A stretch of 64,000 nucleotides of DNA. Source: Lasiosphaeria ovina. Taxonomy: Eukaryota > Ascomycota > Sordariomycetes > Sordariales > Lasiosphaeriaceae. Under the pieces are notes generated by a model. The model worked only from the letters and a program-made list of their open reading frames with translations. It ran no database searches and was not told the DNA's origin. Made by a program: the position numbers and the translations under genes. The stretch spans positions 186,001-250,000 of the forward strand of contig JAULSN010000005.1 of NCBI GenBank assembly GCA_033439765.1. Direction: 5' to 3'. The stretch's first letter is position 1. The number at the start of each line of letters is the position of its first letter. Below, in pieces: positions 18,602-30,800 of the stretch.

Positions 18602-21416
18602 TGTTGCGTGTTTCTTTTGGAGATTTCTTGTTGAACCAAGGTCTGTTTCGAGGTATGATCTGCTTGCATGGTGTCCAGTGTCCAGCCTGGGTGCCAGAAT
18701 TGCAGTCTTTATGTCTTTCACACGTCCGAATGCGGTCGTATCAACGATGGCCCGCGGGTCAGCCTGTCATCATACTGGCTGAATAATCGTCTCGCATGTG
18801 GGTGCTGGAATTGAACCAATGAACTCGCATTGTTGCAATGCGGCGGGCCAAGTAAGGCAAGGTATGATTGAGGCAGAATGTTGATCCTGCGGATTGCTGT
18901 TACGTGCTAGTCGTAGCCGAGGAAAGCGCGTGAAGCGAGCTGAAATCCTGACTAGACCACAGGATGACACCGACAATGGACAAAGGAGTTCGGCCTCGAC
19001 TCGTTGTCTGCTCGTCGGATCTCAAACGGAACAGGGTTTCCCCTCTAGATAATTCTAGATCCAGATAGTATACAAGGGGTGGGAGGGAAGCCGAACGGGA
19101 ATTGATGTACAACACTATCACACCTCAACTGCGCACTCTCAGGTAGCCTCATCCTCGGCTCCATTTTGTCTGTCCTGAGTTGGCTGCGTTGGACCGGGCG
19201 GCTTCTTGATTGCGGTCAGAAAATTTTGAATTTTTCACGGTCTCATTCCCGGCGTCGATTGGCGACAATGAGGTACATCCACGTACTTGGCCAAAGACTT
19301 CCCGAAACTCTCCAACAGCGCTTCTGGCGCGGACGACATTGTATTTGGCGCCGTCTTCGACACGTTGTTTATGGCGGTGCTGGCTCAGGACGCTTCCTCG
19401 ACATGAATTATCAGTGGTGTACGTGTCTTGTGTCCAGCTAAACTTTGATCTTATGCCGGTAGAGTTTCTAGTGGACCGCACAACTCTGTCGATGCCGTTC
19501 AGCCGTTTGACTTTGCCGTGCTGGCCGTCGCAAATTCTGGTATGCGCATGGTGATGGGTAATCCTCGTGGGATATCTGCTCCACCCAGATTTAGCAAAAT
19601 CTAGGCAAGTCTCGTCAGCTCTACGTAGCATCGCTTGTTCGATCTTATCTAAGTCGCGGTAGTATGGAGTTTTATCCATACGACTTGACATAGAGATGCA
19701 TGCTATCACATCTTACAGGCGATCCGACAAGGTATTGCGTTTAAAGACCTCTAGGTGGAAAGCGATTAAACTTTACCAGAGCTAGGTAGACTTGAATCTG
19801 TGCGTCTGCAGAGTCGAATTCTCGTACGTATTGTTAGGCCGTTTCACCCTGAAAGTAATTCTTCAAGAACTCCGGAATCGACCGATGTGTGAGGACGATA
19901 TGATCTAAAGGGGGCCGGCAAACTGGAATGGTAGACCCGCTCAGCTCCGTACAGCTCTGCTCAGCTCCGAAGCCCAGAGTAGAACTCAGCTAAGCTGACC
20001 CCATTCAACCGCACCTCTGTGGTGTTCTGGCCTCTGGCCAGAACCCCCTTCTTTCTGCACCACTTCGCCTTTTGGTATTGATGGCTACTCAAGACTCACT
20101 TGCCCTTTCCCATCCTTCCCTATTCTTTGTTCTTAAGACGTACCACAACACATCGCATAGGCAGGCAGAGGAGCAAACGAGTTTGTACGACTATATCTCA
20201 TAAAATGGTATTAGGACGTTCATCTCGGTATATCGCAGCTCGACAAATCCACTGCATTTAAAGAAAACACTCTCTAACCATTGCGTAACGCGATAGCCGA
20301 CCCAACACAGCACGAAACTCAATGCCACGACCAGCACAAGGGACCGGTCTGTCATGCCGCTCTACAAAAAGAGCAGCGCGGCCTAATTAGCAATAGTAGA
20401 GGGGCCTACAAAAGGAGCGACACCGCGCACGAGAGTAGAGACGATGACGACGACGGCAAGGACACCGAATTCCGCCCCCGAGGAAAAAAGCAGACGGGCT
20501 AGTGCGGTCATGGCTTCTTCCCAAGCAACTTTGATGGGTCCTCGCCCCGACGCAATCCCCACAGGCACAAGGGAATCGTCGCACAAATAAAAAATGTCCC
20601 ACCCAAGCGAAAACCGGAGGCCTGGGGGAGTTCACCACCGCCGGAACCCGGACCCTCACCGCCCCCAGCAGCCCACGGCGAAGCACACGCGCATTCGCGC
20701 CGGAAGGGCGCCTCGCAGTCAAGGAACCGCTGGAGGCACAGTACCGAGCGAGCCAGGGAGGAATGCGGCGGTTGATGGTAATGGGGTTGGAAATGGGGCC
20801 TTCAGGACAGGAGGGAGAGACGCCACACGGCGCGAGGGAGAGCCCGAGTTGCCGCGGGAATGGCATCAAGGCCGGAGAGGTAGGTGGTAGCGACGTAGGG
20901 AGGCACAAGGGTGGATGGGAATAGCTTCATATCGAGGCAGAGGAGGCAGCAAGCCTTTGAATAGCAGGCCGGGAAAAAAGTGGTGGAATACATCGCAACA
21001 CCAAGAAGAGGACACGAGAACGAGAAGGCATCGTGGGTGGGGTTACCAGTGGCATGGCTTGGGAGCTGTATGACCAGACTGTTAGCCTCACAAAAATATC
21101 TCGAGCCTGGAAAGGCCGTGGGGCAATGAAGATCGACACACCAAACACGCACGAGAACTCTGTATGATTCTGGTTGACGCATTGGTTTCATGCGAATGGC
21201 CTCGAGGCCAGATCCCTATCTACTTCATAGTTGGAAAGGAACAGCTGCGGGCTGATCTTCGTCCAAAATACCTAAGAGGTGGCAGCCAGCGACAACTGGG
21301 CAGCGCTTAGTAGATCCCGGACGGCTGTGCCAAGGAACTTCGCCGCCTGCTATGCAGGAACCAAGGCATTGTGTTGCGCTCGTCAAGGCAGGTGACCAAG
21401 CTCCCCTGCCAACGGA
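18602..21416. other. 2.8-kb gap without a supported gene
   Basis: Open frames at 19149-19709, 20281-20502 and 20383-21191 (both strands) show no family motif or consistent splice pattern and lack good starts. A stretch at 19935-19995 has repeats of CAGCTC and GCTCAGCTCCG. Small spliced genes could be hidden here. Confidence 0.35.
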
Positions 21417-23719
21417 TCATTGGCGACCGTTCCAGTCGCTGCTCCATATGAACGTTCCACAACGAAATGCTGTGCCCTCTTCCTTGCGACCTGTTGGGCC
21501 CAAGGGGCGGGAACACGAGAAGAAGGATCGACCTAGAGACAAATGGATATTAGCCGCTATGTGGAGAAAGCTTGGGAAACATATCAAGATGTGTTGCGTG
21601 GCGACAGTCTGGGCCGGGGATGTCTGGGGGGGGCGGGAACTCTTACCGCAATTGACGCCAGCCTTCTTGGTGGTCAATATCTGGCAATCCTCGCCATGCT
21701 CGCACTTGGGGACCGTTCTTTTCCCGAGCAGCTTGGACCAAGACTCTTTGGACTCGATGGGATCAAACACCCTACCGCTGATAGACTGTTCACCGGCCTT
21801 CGAGTGATCACCTGGCCAGCCCTCGGGATCCGGTGTCCCGACGGGCTCTCCTGCATCATTCTTGTTTTGCGGGGCAAATTCCTCCTCCTCCAACAGGGCA
21901 TCTGACTGCGTTGGGGTAGGGTCGTTGTGAGTGCTGCTGTCCTTCTCTTTGTTTTGGCCGGCCTCTGGTGTCTTGGGCTTGAAGAAGCCCATCAGGCTGC
22001 GTTGTGTGGGCCCCGAGCTAGACTTGGAGCTCTCCTTGCTTATTAGTGTCACCTTGCCCCTCTTTTGTGGCCGGCTTGATGCCGACACAGTTTCCGCTTG
22101 GCGCTTGGGCGTAACAGGGTTTTGTTGTGGTGCCGTGGCAAAGGGAGTAGATGAAGTGGACGTTTGGCTCGATGGTGGTTGTGGTTCCGGGACCGACTGA
22201 CTTCGATTCGCGAGGCCTGTTGTACTGGGCGTACCGGATGCATCATCTGCGGGCGTCGACGTGTCTCGGCTGCCAGATGTGGATGTCAAAGGGTTGTTGC
22301 TCTGTGAAGATGGCGCGGGCTTTTTGAAGAACATGTCACGAATGCTGCGCCGCTTGTCAAACTCGGGGATGAGCTTCGCTGAAGTGGGCAGTAGGTTTTT
22401 CGGTGACCATTCTTGTAAGCGTTGACCATCCTTGAACATGCCTTCTGGGTTCATGACGTCCAGGAGATGGACCTTGACTCCATCTCTGCTGACAGTGTCG
22501 TCGAGTGTTGCATAAACAGGGCAGTGGTCGGATCCTAGCAAGCCTTCCTGGATGTTGGAGTCGACGAACCAATCCTTGATCCCGGAGCTGCATAGCACAT
22601 AGTCTATCCGGCTCCCAAAGTTGCCAGGCCTGGCATTCTTCCTGGTCTCCCAACACGTGTACATGCCGGTGCGGGACGGGTGGAACTCCCGGCAGATATC
22701 CCACAAGACGGGCTCCTCGCGTCCCTCATCCCTCTCGCCGATGACTCGACCCCCGAATACAAGCTGGTTGAAGAAGCGCCGGGCAGGCCTCGAGAAGAAG
22801 TCGTCCAATGAGATGGCCTCCCTTCGAAGCTGCTCGGCGAGTCCCGCGGTGTCCAGCTCAGACCGGATGATGTTGAGGTCGCCGCAGAGAAAGACTTGCT
22901 TGCCCATGGCGACTAAGTTGCGGACTCTGACGTCAAGCGCGTCGATCCATGCTTCACGGAACTCGGTCCTGGTTTCGTCTCGTGTGGCAGGCGAGTAGAC
23001 GCCAATGAGGACAAATGCGGGGAACTCGAGGATCACGCAGCGCCCCTCGGAGTCCAGCGTCGGCTCATCCACAGCGCTGGAGAGCTGGCCGGGCTTTGGG
23101 TATCCGCCGATCTGCTGATCCGGAGGGAGGTCACGGAACTTGACGGACGAGTTGGGGGGGCAGAGAACGCCTGTGAGCCCTTCTTCGGCCCGGATCGGGC
23201 AGCACTTCGAGGGACGGGTGTATATGGCCACACCAGAGTACCCTGGGTCTCGTGTTGTCAGGGGAGAGACACGACGGATGGGGGGGGGGGGGGGGGGCGG
23301 GAGACAAACCTTTCTTGTGCTTTGGCAGGCTAAAGTACACGTCCCAGCCAGGCACGAGGACCATGTCATCTTGGAGATCCTTGCGCTGGATCTTGGTCTC
23401 CTGCATAACGACGATGTCGGCCTCCAGCTTGTCGAACATGGCCTAGCAAGTGGAGTGTAAGCTATGCTGAGCAGTACGGGGTCCATGGCTGACCTGCCGG
23501 ATCATCCTCACTTGGTATGTGCGGTTTTCTCGCCATGGCTGATATGAGAAAGGATTTCTGCAAGAGACTTATCAGACAGAACCCTCCCAAGCTGCCCTCG
23601 TGCTGGCCAGTACGAACCTTATGCCATTGACTGTTGCGAGGTTAGAGACGCCACGAGCCAAGAGGAACACTGAGGGGCGGCGGGTCTCTACCATTCCAGG
23701 TCGTGATTCTGAGCCGCAT
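21417..23719 (-). CDS. APN2: DNA-(apurinic/apyrimidinic site) endonuclease 2, six exons
   Basis: Exons (minus strand): 23719-23692, 23630-23618, 23557-23512, 23442-23310, 23242-21647 and 21532-21417. Every junction is GT-AG and the phases close to 643 residues. The start MRLRITTWNVNGIR is assembled from exon 1, a 13-nt micro-exon and exon 3. Family landmarks are ADIVVMQETKIQ (metal-binding Glu), CGDLNIIRSELD, GSRIDYVLCS and GSDHCPVYATL (catalytic Asp-His). After a long Ser/Thr/Pro-rich linker with a PCNA-like box QRSLMGFF comes a C-terminal GRF zinc finger, PKCEHGEDCQ ... CGRSFFSCSRP, whose halves lie in exons 5 and 6. ExoIII-family Apn2 cuts abasic sites and trims blocked 3' ends in the nucleus. 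The 67-nt fourth intron contains an 18-G run (23280-23297). Confidence 0.92.
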
Positions 23720-24225
23720 CTTGCCTCTGGCGACGGGAGGTACCCACAAAGCGTTCAACGATCACGGATTGACAGCCTCAGATTGCTGGGTCGAAAACAT
23801 GTCCATGGACGAAAGCGGCGTCTCCAGGTTTTGCTTCGGCTGTGAAGAAAAAAGCTCGCACCGCCAAACTCAATCACGTCGGAGATGATGGTTGCTGCAA
23901 CGTTGGCATCGCGCAAAGCTCTGTGCCATTAGCAGACGACACAGCGGTGAGCACACTGTCGGCCAGCAACCGGCAGGTTCTTGGTAGGGAATGGAGAGTG
24001 GTGGTGCTGCTCCACAGCTTGGGTGTTTTTTTTCGTTGGTGCTTGGGGAGAGGAGGGCGCGTGAACCACAAGTTCGCGTTTGCGTTTGACTGATCACGTC
24101 ATCCGGGGCTTCCTGAAAGCACCCGAGGCATAGCCGAAGTTGAGCCGAGGTTGAGCCGAAAATGAACTGATGCGGGCGATGCTGGTGTGCCCTGATTCGT
24201 CGCACATTACAAACATTATTTCACA
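23720..24225. other. APN2 upstream region
   Basis: No gene is recognised. This is the presumed APN2 promoter, with a T-run at 24028-24036 and no strong TATA box. Confidence 0.4.
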
Positions 24226-25058
24226 GACCTCAACTTTACATATGATCCTGCAGTCGAACCCTACGTTTATGGTCCTTGTATTACGGCTGAAGACCTGCTT
24301 AGGGTTGACGACGTCAGCCACCTTCAGAGCGTAAATGACGCCACATACGTGTTGCGCAAGGGGCTTTCCGTGTGTTCGCCTGAAAAGATGGAAGCGGTAG
24401 TTATGGTCGCCCGAGTTGAGCTTCTGAGGAACGGCAGATCGGAAATCGTCAGCATTGACGGATATTTTGGTTCTGCCCAGTATGGAGATGTCAGCCCGCT
24501 GTCGTACATTTGTGCAGTACTCTCGAGGGTTCTACGTCAGCGGGGCCGAATCCAGGCCCCCACTATAGGCTATCAATCGGGGTCCCGGGATCTGCCCTCA
24601 GCCGTCGTCCTGGAATACTACTGCGGGACTGCATGCGGGAGAGGACGACCACCTATGTGGTCCCCAGAGCCTGGTTCGCTGTCTGATCACACGAATGATC
24701 CTGTCTCTCGTGGTGAATCGCCGGATTCGAAGCCGAGCCGATAGTGCTGCCAGGCCTGTTTGAGGGCGACGAAGGGCGGGTGACGCAGGGGGACCTGGAA
24801 GCAATCTGCCGTCTGTTCAAGGAGCTGTTCCATCTAGTTCCGCAAGGAACAACCGTCTATTGTATTGTCGACAACCGGTCCACATATGAGAGATCCGGCG
24901 TGCGGGAACACGACTACGGTACAGTGCTGGACACCCTCGAGTACGCCGTCAACGCCCCAGACAGTCTCGCCAACTTCCTACTCATACTCACCAGTCCAGC
25001 CGTCAGTAGGTGGCTCGACCCGCTGCTGCCCAGGCACAAGATGTCACTGCGCAAGTGA
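24226..25058 (+). pseudogene. Fungal-specific unknown-family protein, frameshifted
   Basis: Three consecutive stretches in three frames read as one protein. Frame 1 (24226-24640) gives EIVSIDGYFGSAQYGDVSPL and LEYYCGTACGR; frame 2 (from 24641) gives CGPQSLVRCLITRMIL; frame 3 (from about 24744) gives TVYCIVDNRSTYER and a C-terminus ending at 25058. The order SPLS..CA, ..YCG, GP..L.RxLIxxxL, ..CIxD recalls a widespread fungal family of STAND/P-loop-like proteins. I can recognise the pattern but not name the family securely, and no Walker A motif is present here. At least two frame slips are needed and no splice sites explain them. Upstream exons may exist before 24226 (an acceptor-like TTTCACAG lies at 24219-24226). 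Confidence 0.45.
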
Positions 25059-25710
25059 GAAGCTGCTACTCCGACTGGAATGTTACTAGTAGGGCGACTG
25101 GCTAGCAATCAACTGGATAGTGTCCTGCGATTTGATTCAGGGGCTGGCTGGCCCCCTAAGTTGGGTAAGATGGAGACAGCCCTGACAAGCTCAAACTAGC
25201 TGTGGTGGTTTTTGTCACGGGTATATGTTGCAGATAAGACCGACGGAGCGATTGTTGTTCGGCTTTATGAGGTATGACAGTCTGGACTCGCAAGAGTCCA
25301 AGAGTTGAGTTGCCGGCTTCTGAAATAACCCGGGTGACCCGTCGAGAGTCGAGACAGATTTCTAGATACGATAACCAAATGTTTCACTTTCATGTCGTTG
25401 GTGGCCTGCGACTTGGTCTAAGCGAGCAGGATGGAAAGAAGAACGAAGGCGGGAATCTGAGGGCTCGGGCTGCGTGACCTGTCTTGATTGGTGGCAGAGC
25501 ACGACAGACATTGACAACGTTTCGCACAGCCTCATTGCCACCAAGACTACCTCGTCTCTTCGACACATCAAACACTTTTGAAAGTTAGCCCGTATCACAG
25601 CAGAACCGCACAACCAACTCCCGAACACATCGCCCCCCGCAATCCGAATGTGCGGGGCACGGAGCACTGGAAGTCTCCGCGTCCAATCCGCTCCCGTACA
25701 CGACAGAACA
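25059..25710. other. Intergenic, upstream of second HET gene
   Basis: No gene is recognised. Putative promoter of the HET gene at 25711. An in-frame ATG at 25648 is possible but in poorer context. Confidence 0.4.
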
Positions 25711-27825
25711 ATGGACGAGCCGGCGGATAGCCCGGCGCAAACCATTCCTGAGGGAGATAGCTATGCGTACTCGCCGCTGCCAGACCCCGACTCGTTCCGC
25801 ACCGTTGAGGTCCTGCCTGGCGCCGGCGGCGACCCAGTGGCATGCAACCTGAGCGTGCACAGCACCAGCCCCGACGACAACGACAACAACGAAGCACCAT
25901 GGCCCGATTACGAGGCGCTGTCATACGTGTGGGGCGACCCGGCGCCGACCCAGCGCATTCGCATCCGCGACACCGACGGCGACGGCGGCAAGACGATGGC
26001 CGTGACGGCCAACCTACACGCGGCGCTGCGGCGGCTACGGCAGCCTGACCAGCCGCGCACGCTATGGGCCGACGGCATCTGCATCAACCAGGCCGACGCG
26101 GGCGAGAAGAGCCACCAGGTGCGGCAGATGGGCGCCTTTTACGCTCGCGCGTACCGCGTCGTCGTGTTCCTGGGCGGCGAGGCCGACGGGAGCGCGCTGG
26201 TCCCGGGGCTGGTCGACCGCATCCACGCCGCGCTGCAGCAGCACGACGACGGCAGCGGCATACCGCTGGCGCAGCGCATCCAGCCGCACACGTTTCCGCT
26301 GGCGCCGGCGCCGGCGGCGATGCCGGAGCCGCACGACCCGGCGTGGCGCGCGCTGTCGGCGCTGTTCCTGCGGCCGTGGTGGTCGCGCACGTGGGTGATC
26401 CAGGAGGTGGTGCGGGGGGCGGCGGTTGAGGTGGTGTGCGGCGGCTGGGCGCTGGACTGGGAGCGCTTCGCCGAGGCGAACCGTGCGGTGCAGCACATGG
26501 TCCGGCCGACGGGCGACGGCGGAGACGACGACGGCGGCGACCACCACCACCGCCGCCTGCACGTGCTCAAGCTCGCCGAGAAGAACTTTGTCAACATGGT
26601 CGTGCTGCGGCAGAGCCTGGTGCGCGAGCCCGCTGGAGGAGTGCGCAAGGCGGCGGACGGGACACGACGGGTAGCGAGGGCGCGCGTCCGCTACCGCCCG
26701 ACGTGGCAGCTGATCGACCTACTGGAGCGGTGCCGGCACGCGCAGGCCACTGACCCGCGAGACTACGTGTACGCGCTGCTGGGGCTGTCGGTCGACGAGG
26801 CCGAGGGCCAGCTGCAGCGCACGGGCACGGCGGTTCCCAACTACACGGAGCCGGCGACGCAGACTTTTGTGCGCTACGCCGAGCACACGGTGATGGTGGG
26901 CGGCGCCATCAAGCTGCTGTACAGCGCGGCGGCCAACATCGGCATCGGTGGCAGCGGCAGCATGCCGTCGTGGGTCCCGGATTGGTCCGTCCGTGGCGGA
27001 CCGCTGCATGTGCTGTCGCCGCGTGATGACGGCGGCGTAAACAAGTACTACGCGGCGGGGAGCCTGGGCGCGTTACCGGCACGGGTGCGTGTGAGTCCCG
27101 CTACCGGCTGGCTCGAGGTCGGGGGTGTCGTGGCCGGGCGCGTGGCACGCCTTGGCGCGGCGGCGGCTGAGCCCGGGCCCGCCGACCCGGCTCGGTTCAA
27201 GTCCGTGTACCACCGCGACCTGGACGCGGTGGCGCGGGGGGCCATGCAGCTCGAGGAGTTCCTCGCCTCGGACATGCGGACCAGCCCCCCGCACCTCGAG
27301 TACGTCTGGCGCACGCTCTGCTGCGATGTCGACCTGCACACGGGCGAGGAGATACTGCGGGCCGCCCGGGGGGTGCCGGTTGAAGAGGGTGGTAGGAGCG
27401 CCATGATCGATGGCTTCGATGCCGTGCGGCAGATCTGGCCAGCCTGGCGGGCTATTTTTGGGAGTGGTGACGACGGCCCTTTGGACGGTTTAAACCAGGA
27501 AGATGAGGCGATCCTGGTGGAGCATATCGGACTGCTGCAGGGGCGGACGTCCGACTACCTGATGGCGACGGCGCCTCTGTGCCTTGGCCGGCGTGTGGCC
27601 GTGCTGGACGACGGCCGCCTGGCCCAGGTCCCGCCCGCCTCTGAGCCCGGCGACGTCGTGTTCGTGCCCTTCGGCTCAGCCGTCCCATTTGCGCTCCGCT
27701 CATTCGGTCAGGATGGAGGCGGCCAGCCGCTGTTCCGCCTCCTCGGCGAGTGCTATGTCCACGGCGTCATGGGAGGGGAGCTGCTGATCGAGGGGCGGAA
27801 GGCCGAAGACGTTGTCCTGGCTTGA
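25711..27825 (+). CDS. HET domain protein (second copy type), single exon
   Basis: 704 residues from the ATG at 25711 (ACAATGG context, MDEPADSP); an in-frame ATG at 25648 would add 21 residues. The HET domain begins near residue 68 with YEALSYVWGDP and continues TLWADGICINQADAGEKSHQ, VRQMGAFYARAYRVVVFLG, then WWSRTWVIQEV, all signature blocks. Further on, ATDPRDYVYALLGLSVDE is the conserved post-domain block of this subfamily, and the C-terminus has the common GDVVFVPFGSAVPFALR ending. The type differs from the HET protein at 14366 (SYVWG rather than SHCWGG). Family role: allorecognition and regulated cell death in fungi. GC3 is very high and there is no damage. It sits next to a dead fungal-specific gene. 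Confidence 0.85.
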   Translation: MDEPADSPAQTIPEGDSYAYSPLPDPDSFRTVEVLPGAGGDPVACNLSVHSTSPDDNDNNEAPWPDYEALSYVWGDPAPTQRIRIRDTDGDGGKTMAVTANLHAALRRLRQPDQPRTLWADGICINQADAGEKSHQVRQMGAFYARAYRVVVFLGGEADGSALVPGLVDRIHAALQQHDDGSGIPLAQRIQPHTFPLAPAPAAMPEPHDPAWRALSALFLRPWWSRTWVIQEVVRGAAVEVVCGGWALDWERFAEANRAVQHMVRPTGDGGDDDGGDHHHRRLHVLKLAEKNFVNMVVLRQSLVREPAGGVRKAADGTRRVARARVRYRPTWQLIDLLERCRHAQATDPRDYVYALLGLSVDEAEGQLQRTGTAVPNYTEPATQTFVRYAEHTVMVGGAIKLLYSAAANIGIGGSGSMPSWVPDWSVRGGPLHVLSPRDDGGVNKYYAAGSLGALPARVRVSPATGWLEVGGVVAGRVARLGAAAAEPGPADPARFKSVYHRDLDAVARGAMQLEEFLASDMRTSPPHLEYVWRTLCCDVDLHTGEEILRAARGVPVEEGGRSAMIDGFDAVRQIWPAWRAIFGSGDDGPLDGLNQEDEAILVEHIGLLQGRTSDYLMATAPLCLGRRVAVLDDGRLAQVPPASEPGDVVFVPFGSAVPFALRSFGQDGGGQPLFRLLGECYVHGVMGGELLIEGRKAEDVVLA

Positions 27826-30800
27826 ATGCTTACATGCTTGGAATTGAAACGATACAACTTTTGGTACGGGCATATTGTTTGAATTGGTTTGAAATACTGC
27901 CCGTGCCTACCTGACCTACCTTTCATACGATGCTGTTGAATACCTAATACCTACCCCTACCTGGTATCATGTATGTGAATGCGCAAAGCAGTTACTCATG
28001 CTGAGGGCCATTGAAAGTTTCAAGCACACTCAACCTGACTTGAAGTATCAACACGTAACTTCGGCTTTGCATTGAGCAGCTCGTGATAGCTCATGAAAGG
28101 CCATCAAGGTTAGCTCTGAGCTGGAGCATTCGCTCCGCGGCAGCAGAGCCGAGACATAGGTGTGAGACAGGAGGCAATAACAGGTTCTGTCATCTGGAGC
28201 TTGTCCACCGTGAGTCAAGGATCAACGTTTTCACGGCATCAGCGGACTGCCGGCTTTAAGGGAGGCTTATTAAGGGACAAGTGCACGCCTGTGCTAGGCA
28301 TGAGCTGTGCTCCCTTGCGTCGTGACGACGTGGTGAGACCCGTCTGTAGTCCCGGATTCCCGGTTGCTTGTGCGGCGCAATCTACGTGCAGCCAATCACG
28401 GGACGCGTAGCAATTGGAATCGGAAACCGACAGACGCGGGATGCAGCGGCACTCGTGTCTGCTGTTCCGTGCACTGTGACAGCTCATCTGGTCTTGAATA
28501 AACGAACCTCAGAATTCGATTGCAGCGAGCATGCAAAGATGGGATTCGAGATTCCACGGAAAGAAAGCAACGTCGAAGTGGATGATGGGATCGACATACG
28601 GAAGCAGCCAAGATGGGCATCAGAACACGGAGATAATAAGGCGAATCACGGGCAACGAACAATCCTGAACCACAAGGAATTGCCACTTCCCCGCAAGATC
28701 CGGCCAAGAGTCCGGGGTTGCCATGATGCCGCTGTACGCGGTGTTCTCGGTCCCCACCTCGGCGACAGTCAAGTGCGCGGCCATTTTCGATGCCGCAGGG
28801 AATCCAACGCGGCCAAGCAGATTTATATTGCCGTACTGGCAGTTCCCGTTTGAGAAAGTGCTCAGCTGACCAGTTTCCCAGAGCGATCATGCCGGCGAGG
28901 GCGGAATTGCCCAATGGCGGTTGCGAGCCGGCGTTGGAGACTGGACGCGTCCGTTCGGGGACAGGCGGTCTGCGAATGCTGGCTGCAGGGACCGTCTTGC
29001 CCAATCAGCCGGACGCGTTACGAAACGGGGCATCACGAGGGAAGGGTGTGCTGCGTGTGGCGACGAGGAGTATTTTTGATGCGGGCTGCAGGCCGAGACA
29101 GAGTCGCTACTTTGTGCTCCTTTGACATGGGAAACACGACGAAGCATAACTAAATGCTAACACTGCGATTCATGTTGCGTAGTGATAGCCTGAACAAGCT
29201 AGCGACTAGCAGGCTGGCAGGCTGAGGCGACTGTCTACTATAGTAACACAACTCTACTACTTAGCAGTGCATCGCCAGTGCACCGGAGCAATTGGCGTGC
29301 CTCGATGGTCACCTGCTAACCGGGGCTAGCGAGCGGTGAGCGACTGTGGGGGGCCGGCGCCAACTGTGCTGATACGCAAGCTGGGCAGCGAGAGCCGTGC
29401 TAACTGTGCCAACTGCAGCACAGCACAATCAGCACAAAACGGAACAAACAGCGCATGTCGGTGCATAAGTAGTGTGACCGCGTCCGAAGAAGGGCTGGCT
29501 GCGTGAGTCTCCGAGACCCCCGCGTGGGCCACTCCGCGTTCGCTCGTGGGTCTCTCGAAGCCAGAGTCGGAGCCAGAGGGCCAACACGAAACTGCAGTCG
29601 AGGCAAGAGATGGGAAGACGAGATCATCGCAACACGAGCGACAGGACTGAGGCGACTAAATATCATCCGCGTCTAGCCAGGGCTTGATCCACAGGCGACA
29701 GAGATTGCGGCCGTGTGCTCGCAGCGGACCTCGACAGTGGGCTGGCAGCCTACTGCTCGGGTGATTCATCTCGGGCCAATTTGTGGCTGGCGTTGTGGGT
29801 GCCGCTGATGGCGGCTTCGTAACTGTGGTAATTACGGGTCGGAGGAGGGCTGAGTCCCTCGGCTCTCGAGAACTCGTCTCCCACCAAAAGTGGCAAACCA
29901 CGACGCCCACTCAAACTCACCCTAAAATGCAATTCGGCAGGCCACAAACATCCGACCGGGCTGAACGGCCTCGCAACAGCGTGGGCGGTGTCTGACATTT
30001 CCATTTCGTAAGGGAGTGACCGCTGAGGCTCGGGGGGATCCCGCGCCCGGACCGTCACTTGACCGAAAAGGCCACCTGGAGCGTGGCTGAATGTTGTTGC
30101 CCTGGCGTGAGGGGAGGCTCCGGGCGCCAAGGGCAGGACCCTGGGCTAGCAACGGGGTGACTGTTTTGGGAATCCATGGACGGGTCTGCACAAAGAAGCC
30201 TCTCGACTCTGCGAAGCATCTTGCTGCCAGGCCAGAGATAGCAAATCTCGAGAAAGATAAGGTACGGAAGCCGGCTTTGTGCACGCTTCGGATCTGCAAC
30301 ACACCCGCACTGCGCGGGCTTGAGAATTCAGGCAGTGTGATGATGATGTCAGTCAGGAGCAAATTGTAAATGCACCCGGGCGCTGGGCTGCTCTATCCGC
30401 TCACTGGCAGTCAGTGGCACAGCGGAACCTCGCGCCATCCCATAGCATCAGCACCCGACAAACAAGAAGAGGCAAGCGCGGCCAACCCCCGCTTCAACCC
30501 TGCACGCAGGGTACCAGAAAATCGTTGAGGGATTGTAGCGGCACAGTGCAGGGCTGACGGCGGACAGTACGGCCCCAGAACCCGGTGCTCGTGTCTCCAT
30601 GTTGCCCAGCGTTTTGCTTTCAGTTTACAGCGAGCCCACTTCACGCGGCCCCAGGCTAAGCCGCGTTCCCAAATCCGCACGGTGCTGGGTACATGCGCAG
30701 CCCACCCCTCCATCCCACGCCCACTTTCTGCCAGGTCCCTGCCACTGCGTGGTGGGTTGGCCGCTGTTCGGCCCACGGACTTGGCTGCTAGAGTGATGCT

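Noticed and set aside
18780..18870. tRNA-like T-arm (GGTTCAATTCC on the minus strand)
   Set aside because: No matching 5' acceptor strand, no A box and an anticodon loop without U33; chance similarity is more likely.
19149..19709. 186-codon minus-strand ORF
   Set aside because: No domain, skewed composition and no conservation-like pattern; reported only as part of the gene-free gap.
20281..21191. Overlapping frames on both strands between the reductase and APN2
   Set aside because: No recognisable motif, non-ATG starts or poor contexts, and no splice pattern. COX13 or a MAT gene was specifically looked for here and not seen.
26062..26753. Long Arg/Ala-rich frames overlapping the second HET gene and other GC-rich genes
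   Set aside because: They are shadow frames of high-GC3 coding sequence; the HET frame carries all conserved motifs.
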